A stretch of DNA of 64,000 bases. Origin: Streptomyces diastatochromogenes (lineage in GTDB: Bacteria > Actinomycetota > Actinomycetes > Streptomycetales > Streptomycetaceae). The stretch spans positions 99,091 to 163,090 of the forward strand of contig NZ_MCGQ01000034.1 of assembly GCF_002242805.1 (NCBI RefSeq), written 5' to 3'. This document shows, in pieces, positions 49,652 to 58,143 of this stretch. Each line of letters opens with the position of its first letter. Positions within the stretch are counted from its first letter, which is position 1. A model generated the notes under the pieces. The model had not been told where the DNA came from, ran no database searches, and worked only from the letters and a program-made list of their open reading frames with translations. The position numbers and the translations under genes are program-made.

Positions 49652-50167
49652 GTGAACATCTTCCGTCACCGGCCCTTCGGCCTGCTCGCGCCCGTGCTGC
49701 TGATCGCGGTCGCGGGCTGCTCAACAGCAGACGACAGCGCCACGGTGGCGGTTCCCAGCCCCGACGCGAGGACGGCGAAGGTGTGCCGGGATCTGCACCG
49801 GGTGCTCCCCGAGAAGCTGGACGGACGGGGACATCACGACCCCGAGCCCCGGTCCGCCTACACGGCGGGCTGGGGAAGCCCGGCGATCATACTGCGCTGC
49901 GGTGTCGTACGGCCGCCGAAGATGGTCGACCCGAAGGTGGCCGAGGGCGGGGACCGGGACGCCGTGGCGGGCGGGGTCGACGGGGTCGACTGGCTGATGG
50001 AGAAGCAAGGCGACGGCACCTGGCGGTTCACCACCGCCAACCGCGAGGCCTATGTGCAGGTGAACCTGCCCGACGGGATGCCCGGCGAGGACGCCACGCC
50101 CGTGCTCACCGGACTCGCGCCCGCCGTGAAGAAGGCGATCCCCAAGGGGATCGCCTCCATGAGATGA
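49652..50167 (+). CDS. DUF3515 lipoprotein
   Basis: 171 aa. The N-terminal signal has a lipobox (LLIAVAGC, lipidated Cys23), so the protein should be anchored outside the membrane. The rest fits the DUF3515 family of actinobacterial proteins (TAKVCRDLHRVLPEKLDGRG, AYTAGWGSPAIILRCGV). Function unknown. It is encoded convergently with ddl, as is common in the family. Confidence 0.82.
   Translation: MNIFRHRPFGLLAPVLLIAVAGCSTADDSATVAVPSPDARTAKVCRDLHRVLPEKLDGRGHHDPEPRSAYTAGWGSPAIILRCGVVRPPKMVDPKVAEGGDRDAVAGGVDGVDWLMEKQGDGTWRFTTANREAYVQVNLPDGMPGEDATPVLTGLAPAVKKAIPKGIASMR
50134..50155 (-). terminator. Hairpin in the DUF3515 coding end, possible ddl terminator
   Basis: GGCGATCCCC-AA-GGGGATCGCC, a perfect 10-bp inverted repeat lying 28 bases beyond the ddl stop but inside the last codons of the convergent lipoprotein gene. 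Confidence 0.5.
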
Positions 50168-50182
50168 CGGTGCCGGTGCGGG

Positions 50183-51340
50183 TCAGCGCAGCCCCGTCGA
50201 GCGGCGCAGTGCGGCCTGCACCAGGCGGTCCACCAGCTCCGGGTAGCTGATGCCGGTGGCCTGCCACATCTGCGGGTACATCGAGATGGGCGTGAAGCCG
50301 GGCATGGTGTTGATCTCGTTGATGACGAACTCGCCGTCCTCGGTGAGGAAGAAGTCCGCGCGGACCAGGCCCTCGCAGGAGGCCGCGTCGAACGCCTCGA
50401 CCGCGAGCCGCCGCACCTCGGCGGTCTCCTCGTCGGTGAGCGGCGCCGGGACGATGCCGGGCGTGGAGTCGATGTACTTGGCCTCGAAGTCGTAGTACGC
50501 GTGGGCGTCCGGCGGCGGGATCTCGGCCGGGACGGAGGCGCGCGGCCCGTCCTCGAACTCCAGGACCCCGCACTCGATCTCGCGGCCGCGCACCGCGGCC
50601 TCCACCAGGATCTTCGGGTCGTGCCGCTGTGCCTCGGCGATCGCCTCGTCCAGGCCGGACAGGCCGTCGACCTTGGTGATACCGATCGACGAACCCGCGC
50701 GCGCGGGCTTCACGAACAGCGGCCAGCCGTGCTCGCCCGCGAGGTCGATGATCTTCTTGCGGGCGGCGGACTCGTCCTGCTCCCACTCGCGGGGCCGGAT
50801 CACCACGTACGGGCCGACCTTGAGCCCGAAGGAGGTGAACACCCGCTTCATGTACTCCTTGTCCTGGCCGACGGCCGAGGCGAGCACGCCCGAGCCCACG
50901 TACGGCACCCCGGACAGCTCCAGCATGCCCTGCAGGGTGCCGTCCTCGCCGTACGGGCCGTGCAGCACCGGGAAGACCACGTCGATCTCTCCGAGGGCCT
51001 TGGGCACGGAACCGGGCTCGCTGTAGACCACCTCGCGGCTGGCGGGGTCGACGGGAAGCACCACGCCGCCCTCGCTCGACTCCGCCAGCTCCTCGACGGC
51101 GGGCACGCGGCGGTCGGTGATCGCCATCCGCTCCGGTTCGTCGGCCGTCAGCACCCAGCGGCCCTCCCGGGTGATGCCGATCGGCAGGACGTCGTACTTG
51201 GTCCGGTCGATGGCCTTGAGGACGGCGCCGGCGGTGACGGCGGAGATGCCGTGTTCGGAGCTGCGTCCGCCGAACACGACGGCCACGCGCGGCTTGCGGG
51301 ACGGCTGCTCAGGGCTCTGGGGGAGGTTCTCGGTGCTCAT
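50183..51340 (-). CDS. ddl: D-alanine--D-alanine ligase
   Basis: Makes the D-Ala-D-Ala dipeptide for peptidoglycan. 385 aa, ATP-grasp fold. Motifs include VVFGGRSSEHGISAVTAG, HGPYGEDGTLQGMLELSG, KPARAGSSIGITKV and EINTMPGFTPISMYPQMW. It precedes gpsA, plsC and cofC in the region but is separated from gpsA by 70 bases. Nothing seen suggests the D-lactate-specific van type. Confidence 0.95.
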   Translation of the reverse strand: MSTENLPQSPEQPSRKPRVAVVFGGRSSEHGISAVTAGAVLKAIDRTKYDVLPIGITREGRWVLTADEPERMAITDRRVPAVEELAESSEGGVVLPVDPASREVVYSEPGSVPKALGEIDVVFPVLHGPYGEDGTLQGMLELSGVPYVGSGVLASAVGQDKEYMKRVFTSFGLKVGPYVVIRPREWEQDESAARKKIIDLAGEHGWPLFVKPARAGSSIGITKVDGLSGLDEAIAEAQRHDPKILVEAAVRGREIECGVLEFEDGPRASVPAEIPPPDAHAYYDFEAKYIDSTPGIVPAPLTDEETAEVRRLAVEAFDAASCEGLVRADFFLTEDGEFVINEINTMPGFTPISMYPQMWQATGISYPELVDRLVQAALRRSTGLR

Positions 51341-51410
51341 ATCGCGTTGAGAGTACCCGTTGGTAGAGCCCGGATACAGCGTCGACGGGCCGCCGGAAAG
51401 GGGGCGTCGC

Positions 51411-52421
51411 TCAGCGTCGCTCGGGCTTCGCGCTGCGCGACATCAGCTCCTTGAGGGCGACCACCGGCGGCTTGCCCTCGTGCACGATGTCCACGACCGT
51501 CTCGGTGATCGGCATCTCCACGCCGTGCCGGCGGGCCAGATCCGCCACGGACTCGCAGGACTTGACGCCCTCGGCGGTCTGCCTGGTGACGGCGATGGTC
51601 TCCTCGAGGGTCATGCCCTTGCCGAGGTTGGTGCCGAAGGTGTGGTTGCGGGACAGCGGCGAGGAGCAGGTGGCCACCAGGTCGCCGAGGCCCGCGAGTC
51701 CGGAGAAGGTCATCGGGTCGGCGCCGAGTGCCACACCGAGCCGCGCGGTCTCGGCGAGGCCGCGGGTGATGAGCGAGCCCTTGGCGTTGTCGCCGAGCCC
51801 CATGCCGTCCGCGATGCCGACGGCGAGGCCGATGACATTCTTCACGGCACCGCCCAGCTCGCAACCGACCACGTCCGTCTCCGTGTACGGCCGGAAGTAC
51901 GGCGTGTGGCAGGCGGCCTGGAGCCGCCGGGCGACCGTCTCGTCGGTGCAGGCCACCACGGCGGCGGCCGGCATGCGGGCGGCGATCTCCCGGGCCAGGT
52001 TGGGTCCGGTGACCACGGCGATGCGGTCGGCACCGACCTTGGCGACGTCGTCGACGACCTCGCTCATCCGCATGGTGGAGCCGAGTTCGACGCCCTTCAT
52101 CAGGGAGACGAGCACGGTGCCGGGCGCGAGCAGCGGGGTCCACTCGGCGAGGTTGGCGCGCAGGGTCTGGGAGGGGACGGCGAGGACGGTGAAGTCCGCG
52201 TCCCGCAGCGCCTCGGCCGGGTCCGCGGTGGCGCGCAGGTTCTCCGGGAGTTCGACGCCGGGCAGGTAGTCGGGGTTGGTCCGCGTGGAGTTGACCGCCT
52301 CGGCCAGCTCGGGGCGGCGGGCCCACAGGGTGACCTCGCAGCCCGCGTCGGCGAGGACCATGCCGAAGGCGGTGCCCCACGAGCCGGTGCCCATGACGGC
52401 CGCCCGGACAGGCTTGCTCAC
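51411..52421 (-). CDS. gpsA: NAD(P)H-dependent glycerol-3-phosphate dehydrogenase
   Basis: Supplies sn-glycerol-3-phosphate for phospholipids. 336 aa from a GTG at 52421. NAD motif VMGTGSWGTAFGMVLADAG; active-site regions VTGPNLAREIA, GGAVKNVIGLAVGIADGMG and GLAGLGDLVATCSSPLSRN. The start overlaps the plsC stop (GTGA), so two consecutive steps of lipid synthesis are coupled. The open frame extends far upstream inside plsC, but that part is out-of-frame shadow. Confidence 0.96.
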   Translation of the reverse strand: MSKPVRAAVMGTGSWGTAFGMVLADAGCEVTLWARRPELAEAVNSTRTNPDYLPGVELPENLRATADPAEALRDADFTVLAVPSQTLRANLAEWTPLLAPGTVLVSLMKGVELGSTMRMSEVVDDVAKVGADRIAVVTGPNLAREIAARMPAAAVVACTDETVARRLQAACHTPYFRPYTETDVVGCELGGAVKNVIGLAVGIADGMGLGDNAKGSLITRGLAETARLGVALGADPMTFSGLAGLGDLVATCSSPLSRNHTFGTNLGKGMTLEETIAVTRQTAEGVKSCESVADLARRHGVEMPITETVVDIVHEGKPPVVALKELMSRSAKPERR

Positions 52422-53245
52422 TTGCCGCTCTCCTCTTCCGTGCCGCTCCGCGCGACCTCCGTGCCGGCCGGGGCCGCTTCCGTCGCGCTCAGCGAGGACT
52501 CCTCGCCGCTCTGCGCACGGGTCTTGCGCCGCTGCTCGATCCGCTCGCGGCGCGGGTCGTACGGCGTCTCGGGCGCCTTCTCGCCGCGGATCTCCTCCAG
52601 CTGGCGGGTGACGGCCGCCATGATGACCTCGGTGGCCTCCTTGAGGACGTCCGCGGTCATCTCCTGGTCGTAGAAGCGGGAGAGGTCCACCGGCGGGCCC
52701 GCGAGGACGTGGTGGGTCTTGCGCGGGAAGAGGTGGGGCTTCTTGGCGTAGGGCGGCAGCAGTTCGTTGCAGCCCCACTGGGCGACCGGGATCACCGGGC
52801 ACTTGGTCTGCAGGGCCACCCGGGCGGCACCGGTCTTGGCGGTCATCGGCCAGCCGTCCGGGTCGCGGGTGAGGGTGCCCTCGGGGTAGAACGCGACGCA
52901 CTCGCCGCGCTCCACGGCGTCGATCGCGGCCCGGAAGGCGCTGAGCGCGTCCGTGCTCTCGCGGTAGACCGGGATCTGCCCGGTGCCGCGCATCGCGGCA
53001 CCGACGAATCCCTTCTTGAAAAGTCCGCTCTTCGCCAGGAATCGCGGAACCCGTCCGGTGTTGTACTGATAGTGCGCGTACGCGAAGGGGTCCACGTGGG
53101 AATTGTGGTTGACCGCGGTGATAAATCCGCCGTCGGCCGGAATGTGCTCCATTCCACGCCAGTCCCGCTTGATCAGAACCACCAGTGGCGGTTTGCAGAG
53201 GACCGCTGCGAAGCGGTACCAGAACCCGATTCTGCGGCGGGACAC
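52418..53245 (-). CDS. plsC: 1-acylglycerol-3-phosphate acyltransferase (PlsC family)
   Basis: Acylates lysophosphatidic acid. 275 aa, GTG 53245 with GAGGAAGG upstream. Family motifs: NHNSHVD (HX4D catalytic), GQIPVYRES and FYPEGTLTRD. The last 40 residues are a Ser/Glu/Ala-rich tail. It overlaps gpsA by four bases and is divergent from cofC. Confidence 0.92.
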   Translation of the reverse strand: MSRRRIGFWYRFAAVLCKPPLVVLIKRDWRGMEHIPADGGFITAVNHNSHVDPFAYAHYQYNTGRVPRFLAKSGLFKKGFVGAAMRGTGQIPVYRESTDALSAFRAAIDAVERGECVAFYPEGTLTRDPDGWPMTAKTGAARVALQTKCPVIPVAQWGCNELLPPYAKKPHLFPRKTHHVLAGPPVDLSRFYDQEMTADVLKEATEVIMAAVTRQLEEIRGEKAPETPYDPRRERIEQRRKTRAQSGEESSLSATEAAPAGTEVARSGTEEESGK

Positions 53246-53444
53246 GCGGACACCTTCCTCTAGGACTTGCTCGGGGCCCGGGGGCCGCACAAGTGTCGCC
53301 CCAGGCCGCCGGTCTGTCGAGAACACCGTACGCCCGCCCGTCACCCGCCACCGCCCTTGCAAGGAGCTTCGCGCCCCTCCCCGATCCCGGCGTGCCGGAT
53401 GCCCCAGGTGACAATGAGCGCGACAAGAGAGGGGCGGTACGCCG

Positions 53445-54083
53445 GTGCAGTGGACCTTGGTCATCCCCCTGAAGCCTCTGGCGCGGGCCAAGAGCAGGCT
53501 CTCCGACACCGCCGACGACGGGGTGCGCCCAGGGCTGGCACTCGCGTTCGCACAGGACACGGTGGCCGCGGCGCTGGCCTGTCCGGCGGTCGCGGATGTG
53601 GCGGTCGTCACGGACGACGCGCTGGCCGGCCGGGAGCTGGCGGCGCTGGGCGCCCGGATCGTCCCGGACGCTCCGGCGAGCGGCCTGAACGCCGCTCTGG
53701 CGCACGGAGCGGCCGTCGTACGGGAAATGCGACCCCGTGCCGCGGTGGCGGCGCTGAACGCCGATCTCCCCGCTCTGCGCCCGCTGGAATTGTCCCGGGT
53801 ACTGGACGCGGCGGCCGAATTCCCGCGCGCCTTTCTCGCGGACGCGGCCGCGCTCGGAACGACGCTGCTGGCCGCGGCCCCTGCCGAAGAATTGCGGCCG
53901 GCTTTCGGTACGGATTCCCGGGCCCGCCACCGCATCTCGGGCGCGACGGAACTCGCCCTCACCGAGGTCGATTCGGTACGCCAGGACGTGGACACCGGCC
54001 ATGACCTGCGCTCGGCACTGGTACTCGGGGTGGGGCGGTACACGGCGTCGGCGTCGGCGGGCTTGCTGATCCCGGGGTCCTGA
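53445..54083 (+). CDS. cofC: 2-phospho-L-lactate/phosphoenolpyruvate guanylyltransferase
   Basis: Activates a three-carbon phosphate with GTP for coenzyme F420 synthesis (CofC/FbiD family; phosphoenolpyruvate is used in actinobacteria). 212 aa, GTG start. Nucleotidyltransferase signature: VIPLKPLARAKSRLSD, then VVTDDALAGRELAALGARIV and ALNADLPALRPLELSRVL. The C-terminus is HRISGATELAL to DVDTGHDL. Other F420 genes (fbiA/B/C) are not in the window. Confidence 0.92.
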   Translation: MQWTLVIPLKPLARAKSRLSDTADDGVRPGLALAFAQDTVAAALACPAVADVAVVTDDALAGRELAALGARIVPDAPASGLNAALAHGAAVVREMRPRAAVAALNADLPALRPLELSRVLDAAAEFPRAFLADAAALGTTLLAAAPAEELRPAFGTDSRARHRISGATELALTEVDSVRQDVDTGHDLRSALVLGVGRYTASASAGLLIPGS

Positions 54084-54089
54084 GGCGCC

Positions 54090-54330
54090 GGCGCGGTGGC
54101 TGGGCGGGGGTTGGGCCGCTTACCGGCGCTGACAGGGTGCCGCTGCGCCCACCCGTGCCGCCCCTAGCGGCACGACTGCCCGCAGCTACGGACGGCAACT
54201 ATGCGGCCGACGGGACTGCAACTCCCCAGGGGCGCGGGGAACTGCGCGACCAGCCCCCACCGGCCCGCACCCGGCAACGTGCCGTAACCCCACAACGCGC
54301 CCCCGAACCCCGGCGAGCATTAGGCTGGCC
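54090..54330. repeat. Interspersed repeat cluster between cofC and the small cold-shock-like gene
   Basis: Contains hairpin GTGCCGC-N5-GCGGCAC (54155-54173) and the blocks AGGGGCGCGGGG, GCGCGACCAG and CCCGCACCCG that also occur at 37.8-37.9 kb. These belong to the common dispersed intergenic elements of Streptomyces. The hairpin may serve as the cofC terminator. Confidence 0.65.
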
Positions 54331-54333
54331 ATC

Positions 54334-54537
54334 ATGCAGGCAACCGCATACACGTACGACCCAGACACCCGCAGCGGCCAAGTGCTGCTGGACGACGGCA
54401 CCCCCGTGCCCTTCGACGCGGCCGCGTTCGACGCGGGCGGACTGCGGCTGCTGCGGCCCGGGCAGCGGGTGCGGATCGAGACGGAGGGTGCCGGGGACAG
54501 CCTGCGGATCACACTGGTGACCCTGCAGACGCTCTGA
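54334..54537 (+). CDS. Small OB-fold, cold-shock-like protein
   Basis: 67 aa. GQVLLDDGTPVPFDAAAFDAGG and RLLRPGQRVRIETEG resemble the second half of cold-shock domains, but the RNA-binding FGFI motif is absent. Length and strand pattern fit a single small OB-fold. Function unknown. It is convergent with hupS. Confidence 0.7.
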   Translation: MQATAYTYDPDTRSGQVLLDDGTPVPFDAAAFDAGGLRLLRPGQRVRIETEGAGDSLRITLVTLQTL

Positions 54538-54557
54538 GGCTCCCCGGAAAACGCCGC

Positions 54558-54586
54558 GGGCCGGGCTCCCCAGGGGAGTCCGGCCC
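54558..54586. terminator. Bidirectional terminator before hupS end
   Basis: GGGCCGG-G-CTCCCC pairs with GGGGAG-T-CCGGCCC, a near-perfect 14-bp stem between convergent genes. Confidence 0.75.
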
Positions 54587-54608
54587 GGCGCGTGAGTGCC
54601 CTGGCGAC

Positions 54609-55247
54609 TTACGACGCCTTGCGGGCAGTGGCCTTCTTCGCGGTGGTCTTGCGGGCCGTCGACTTCTTGGCCGGGGCCTTCTTGGCGGTGACCTTCTTCG
54701 CCGGGGCCTTCTTGGCCGTCGTCTTCTTCGCGGCGGCCTTCGCCGTGGTCTTCTTCGCGGCGGCCGTCGTCTTCTTGGCGGTGGTCTTCTTGGCGGTGAC
54801 CTTCTTCGCCGTGACCTTCTTCGCCGGTGCGGCCTTCTTCGCGGTGACCTTCTTCGCGGCGGCCTTGGTGACCTTCTTCGCCGCGGCCTTCTTGACCGTC
54901 GCGGCAGCCCCGCCGGTCAGGCTGCCCTTGGGCGCCTTCTTGACGGCGACCTCGCCGCCGCGCGGGAGCTTCTTAGAGCCGCTGACCAGGTCCTTGAAGC
55001 CCTGGCCCGCACGGAAGCGCGGCACGGAGGTCTTCTTGACCCGAACCCGCTCGCCCGTCTGGGGGTTACGGGCGTAGCGGGCGGGGCGGTCCACCTTCTC
55101 AAAGGACCCGAAGCCGGTGACCGAGACCCGCTCGCCCGCGACGACCGCGCGGACGATGGCGTCCAGGACATGATCGACAGCGTCGGCGGCCTGCTGGCGG
55201 CCGCCCATCTTGTCGGCAATCGCTTCTACGAGCTGCGCCTTGTTCAC
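54609..55247 (-). CDS. hupS: HU-family nucleoid protein with Lys/Ala-rich tail (HupS)
   Basis: 212 aa. The first 95 residues are a complete HU domain (MNKAQLVEAIADKMGG, SVTGFGSFEKVDRPARYARNP). The remaining 115 residues are repeated Lys-Lys-Ala/Thr units (AAKKVTAKKA, KKTTAKK) resembling eukaryotic histone H1 tails. In Streptomyces the two-domain HU, HupS, compacts the nucleoid in spores. A GTG start follows AAGGGGAAGA. The upstream region is AT-rich (TATATAT near 55310-55320), a probable promoter. Confidence 0.95.
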   Translation of the reverse strand: MNKAQLVEAIADKMGGRQQAADAVDHVLDAIVRAVVAGERVSVTGFGSFEKVDRPARYARNPQTGERVRVKKTSVPRFRAGQGFKDLVSGSKKLPRGGEVAVKKAPKGSLTGGAAATVKKAAAKKVTKAAAKKVTAKKAAPAKKVTAKKVTAKKTTAKKTTAAAKKTTAKAAAKKTTAKKAPAKKVTAKKAPAKKSTARKTTAKKATARKAS

Positions 55248-55383
55248 GTCTTCCCCTTCGGAGACATCGCCAGAACGAATGTGTTCAAGCTTTTTCGCAC
55301 GTTAGGCAGATATATACCGCAAATCAAACACGAAACGGGCTTATCACCCTTGTGCCGCAACGGACTCGGTTGTCTCGGGCTGT

Positions 55384-55614
55384 TCAGCGGTCCTCGTCGG
55401 GGATCCGACCCTCGTCGAGGTCCTTGTTGAACCGCTCGAGCCGCCTTGCCGCATCGGCGAGATCGTGCTTGGCCGCGGCCGTAATGACCAGCAGCTTCCG
55501 GGTCAGCGCCATCCGTACGCCCTCCGGGACTTGCAGTGCGCGCACTCTTGTGTGCGCTTCCTTCAGTTGGTCCGCGACCGCCGCATAGAGCTCGAGTTGG
55601 CCGTCGTGTTCCAT
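55384..55614 (-). CDS. Small conserved helical protein, 76 aa
   Basis: Not recognised. It begins MEHDGQLELYAAVADQLKEA and is predicted to be mostly helix, with KLLVITAAAKHDLADAARRLE in the second half and an acidic C-terminus. There is no ribosome binding site of the usual kind, so the message may start near the ATG. It lies between hupS and leuD as a separate unit. Confidence 0.7.
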   Translation of the reverse strand: MEHDGQLELYAAVADQLKEAHTRVRALQVPEGVRMALTRKLLVITAAAKHDLADAARRLERFNKDLDEGRIPDEDR

Positions 55615-55799
55615 GCACAGATTGTGCCATCTGGGGCGAGTTGTCGCCTGCGCAGGGTGTAACTGCCGCCTCAAACGGCCTTCCGGGCACTTGCGGAAGC
55701 CGCGTTCACCACACTCGCGTACCCCGGCAACGGCCTTCCTAACGTGGGGAGTTGAGCGGACCTGGGAGAACGCCGAGGGCCGTTCGGGCGCAGACATGG

Positions 55800-55832
55800 C
55801 TGTACCCCCGATCGTGGCGATCGGGGGTACAG
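55800..55832 (-). terminator. leuCD terminator, perfect 15-bp stem
   Basis: CTGTACCCCCGATCG-TGG-CGATCGGGGGTACAG, about 80 bases after the leuD stop. It is fully symmetrical and would work in both directions. Confidence 0.85.
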
Positions 55833-55876
55833 ACGGGGTGTTGGGGTGGCCGAATCTCGACCCGCTCGGGTGATCC

Positions 55877-55916
55877 GGATCAGGTTTGGATCAGACCTGG
55901 ATCAGAGCCGGATCAG
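55877..55916. repeat. Four GGATCAG repeats with 11-bp period at the leuD end
   Basis: GGATCAG occurs at 55877, 55888, 55899 and 55110+800 (55910), exactly 11 bases apart. The last copy contains the leuD stop codon. Confidence 0.85.
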
Positions 55917-56506
55917 ACCGGGAGCGTGCGCGGCTTGTAGCCGGGCCGTTTGGCCTCGTAGGCGGCGATGTCGCCCTCGTTCTGGAGGGTGATGGAGATG
56001 TCGTCCAGGCCGTTCAGCAGCCGCCAGCGGGAGTTCTCGTCCAGCTCGAAGGAGGCGGTCACGCCCTCGGCACGCACCTCACGCGCCTCAAGGTCCACAG
56101 TGACCTCAGCAGTGGGGTCCTGCTCGATCAGCTCCCACAGCGCGTCCACGACCTTCTGGTCGAGAACCACGGTGAGCAGGCCGTTCTTCAGCGAGTTGCC
56201 CCGGAAGATGTCCGCGAAGCGCGAGGAGATCACGGCCTTGAAGCCGTAGTTCTGCAGCGCCCAGACGGCGTGCTCACGGGAGGAGCCGGTGCCGAAGTCG
56301 GGGCCGGCGACCAGCACGGTCGCGCCCTGCCGCTCGGGCCGGTTGAGGACGAAGTTCTCGTCCTTGCGCCAGGCCTCGAACAGGCCGTCCTCGAAGCCGT
56401 CCCGGGTCACCTTCTTGAGCCAGTGAGCAGGGATGATCTGGTCGGTGTCGACGTTGCTGCGGCGCAGCGGGACGCCCCGGCCGGTGTGGGTGGTGAAGGC
56501 TTCCAT
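55913..56506 (-). CDS. leuD: 3-isopropylmalate dehydratase small subunit
   Basis: With LeuC isomerises 2-isopropylmalate to 3-isopropylmalate in leucine synthesis. 197 aa. Begins MEAFTTHTGRGVPLRRSNVD; DQIIPAHWLK and GPDFGTGSSREHAVWAL are the swivel-domain substrate loops. It follows leuC after five bases. Confidence 0.96.
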   Translation of the reverse strand: MEAFTTHTGRGVPLRRSNVDTDQIIPAHWLKKVTRDGFEDGLFEAWRKDENFVLNRPERQGATVLVAGPDFGTGSSREHAVWALQNYGFKAVISSRFADIFRGNSLKNGLLTVVLDQKVVDALWELIEQDPTAEVTVDLEAREVRAEGVTASFELDENSRWRLLNGLDDISITLQNEGDIAAYEAKRPGYKPRTLPV

Positions 56507-56511
56507 GATTC

Positions 56512-57936
56512 TCAGACTCCAGCGGGCGCAGGGGCGTCGGACAGGTCGGCGGGCGAGGCCAGGTGGCCCAGGACGGCGGTCGCGGCCGCGACCTGCGGCG
56601 ACACCAGGTGGGTACGGCCGCCCTTGCCCTGCCGGCCCTCGAAGTTGCGGTTGGAGGTGGACGCGGAGCGCTCACCCGGGGCCAGCTGGTCGGGGTTCAT
56701 TCCGAGGCACATCGAGCAACCCGCGTGCCGCCATTCGGCGCCGGACTCCTTGAAGACCACGTCCAGGCCCTCGGAGACGGCCTGCAGACCGACCCGCGCC
56801 GAGCCCGGGACGACCAGCATCCGTACGCCGTCGGCGACTTTGCGGCCCCGCAGCAGGTCCGCGGCGGCGCGCAGGTCCTCGATCCGGCCGTTGGTGCAGG
56901 AGCCTACGAAGACGGTGTCCACGTTGATGGAGCGCAGCGGCTGACCGGCCTCCAACCCCATGTACTCCAGGGCCTTTTCGGCGGCCAGGCGCTCCGAAGC
57001 GTCTTCGTACGAAGCCGGGTCGGGGACGGACGCCGAAAGCGGCGCGCCCTGGCCGGGGTTGGTGCCCCAGGTGACGAACGGCGACAGCTCGGCGGCGTTG
57101 ATGACGACCTCGGCGTCGAAGACGGCGTCCTCGTCCGACTTCAGGGTCTTCCAGTACTCGACCGCGGCGTCCCAGTCGGCGCCCTCGGGGGCGTGCGCAC
57201 GGCCCTTCAGGTACGCGAAGGTGGTCTCGTCGGGGGCGATCATGCCCGCGCGGGCACCGGCCTCGATCGACATGTTGCAGATGGTCATCCGGGCCTCCAT
57301 CGAGAGCTTCTCGATGGCGGAGCCGCGGTACTCCAGGATGTAGCCCTGGCCGCCGCCCGTACCGATCCTGGCGATGATCGCCAGGATCAGGTCCTTGGCG
57401 GTGACGCCCTCGGGCAGCTCGCCCTCGACGGTGATGGCCATGGTCTTGGGGCGGGCCAGCGGCAGCGTCTGGGTGGCCAGCACGTGCTCCACCTGGGAGG
57501 TGCCGATACCGAACGCCAGCGCACCGAAGGCACCGTGCGTGGAGGTGTGCGAGTCACCGCAGACGACGGTGGTGCCCGGCTGGGTCAGACCCAGCTGCGG
57601 CCCCACGACGTGCACGACACCCTGCTCGACGTCGCCCAGCGAGTGCAGGCGCACGCCGAACTCGGCGGCGTTCTTGCGCAGCGTCTCCAGCTGGACGCGG
57701 GAGACCGGGTCGGCGATGGGCTTGTCGATGTCGAGGGTGGGGGTGTTGTGGTCCTCGGTCGCGATGGTGAGGTCGAGACGGCGCACCTGGCGACCGCTCT
57801 TGCGCAGACCGTCGAAGGCCTGCGGGCTGGTCACCTCGTGCAGCAGGTGCAGATCGATGAAGAGGAGGTCGGGCTCGCCCTCGGCGCGCCGGACGACGTG
57901 GTCGTCCCAGACCTTCTCCGCGAGTGTCCTACCCAT
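56512..57936 (-). CDS. leuC: 3-isopropylmalate dehydratase large subunit
   Basis: Aconitase-family [4Fe-4S] enzyme. 474 aa from MGRTLAEKVWDDH (ATG 57936, GGAGGG upstream); an extension to 57957 is not needed. Cluster ligands are in VGSCTNGRIEDL and AGCSMCLGMNPD. GDSHTSTHGAFGALAFGIGTS is the substrate region. Divergent from ndgR, whose product is known in Streptomyces to control leucine genes. Confidence 0.96.
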   Translation of the reverse strand: MGRTLAEKVWDDHVVRRAEGEPDLLFIDLHLLHEVTSPQAFDGLRKSGRQVRRLDLTIATEDHNTPTLDIDKPIADPVSRVQLETLRKNAAEFGVRLHSLGDVEQGVVHVVGPQLGLTQPGTTVVCGDSHTSTHGAFGALAFGIGTSQVEHVLATQTLPLARPKTMAITVEGELPEGVTAKDLILAIIARIGTGGGQGYILEYRGSAIEKLSMEARMTICNMSIEAGARAGMIAPDETTFAYLKGRAHAPEGADWDAAVEYWKTLKSDEDAVFDAEVVINAAELSPFVTWGTNPGQGAPLSASVPDPASYEDASERLAAEKALEYMGLEAGQPLRSINVDTVFVGSCTNGRIEDLRAAADLLRGRKVADGVRMLVVPGSARVGLQAVSEGLDVVFKESGAEWRHAGCSMCLGMNPDQLAPGERSASTSNRNFEGRQGKGGRTHLVSPQVAAATAVLGHLASPADLSDAPAPAGV

Positions 57937-58112
57937 CGCTTTCCCTCCGACCGGCAAACGTCCACCGGCCCAACTAGAGATCTTGAGGAAGCGGCGACTG
58001 CCTTTTTAGGGGCCCCTGAAGTCGTGATTCCGGGCGTCCACCGCCAGGCCCGTTGGTCTGCGGGCCGCTGTGTGATTCCAGGGTGGCGCGTTCCACGGAA
58101 AATTGAACTTGC

Positions 58113-58131
58113 GTTTCACAGAGTGAGACGT
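58113..58131. promoter_or_regulatory. Candidate NdgR operator between leuC and ndgR
   Basis: CGTTTCAC-AGA-GTGAGACG, an inverted repeat matching in seven of eight positions, 13 bases before the ndgR start and about 180 bases before leuC. Position and form suit an IclR-family site controlling both divergent genes. Confidence 0.6.
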
Positions 58132-58143
58132 GAGTATCGTTGC

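Noticed and set aside
48848..49669. Upstream extension of thiL
   Set aside because: The extra part overlaps the Lrp-type gene on the other strand. ATG 49192 gives a standard ThiL N-terminus.
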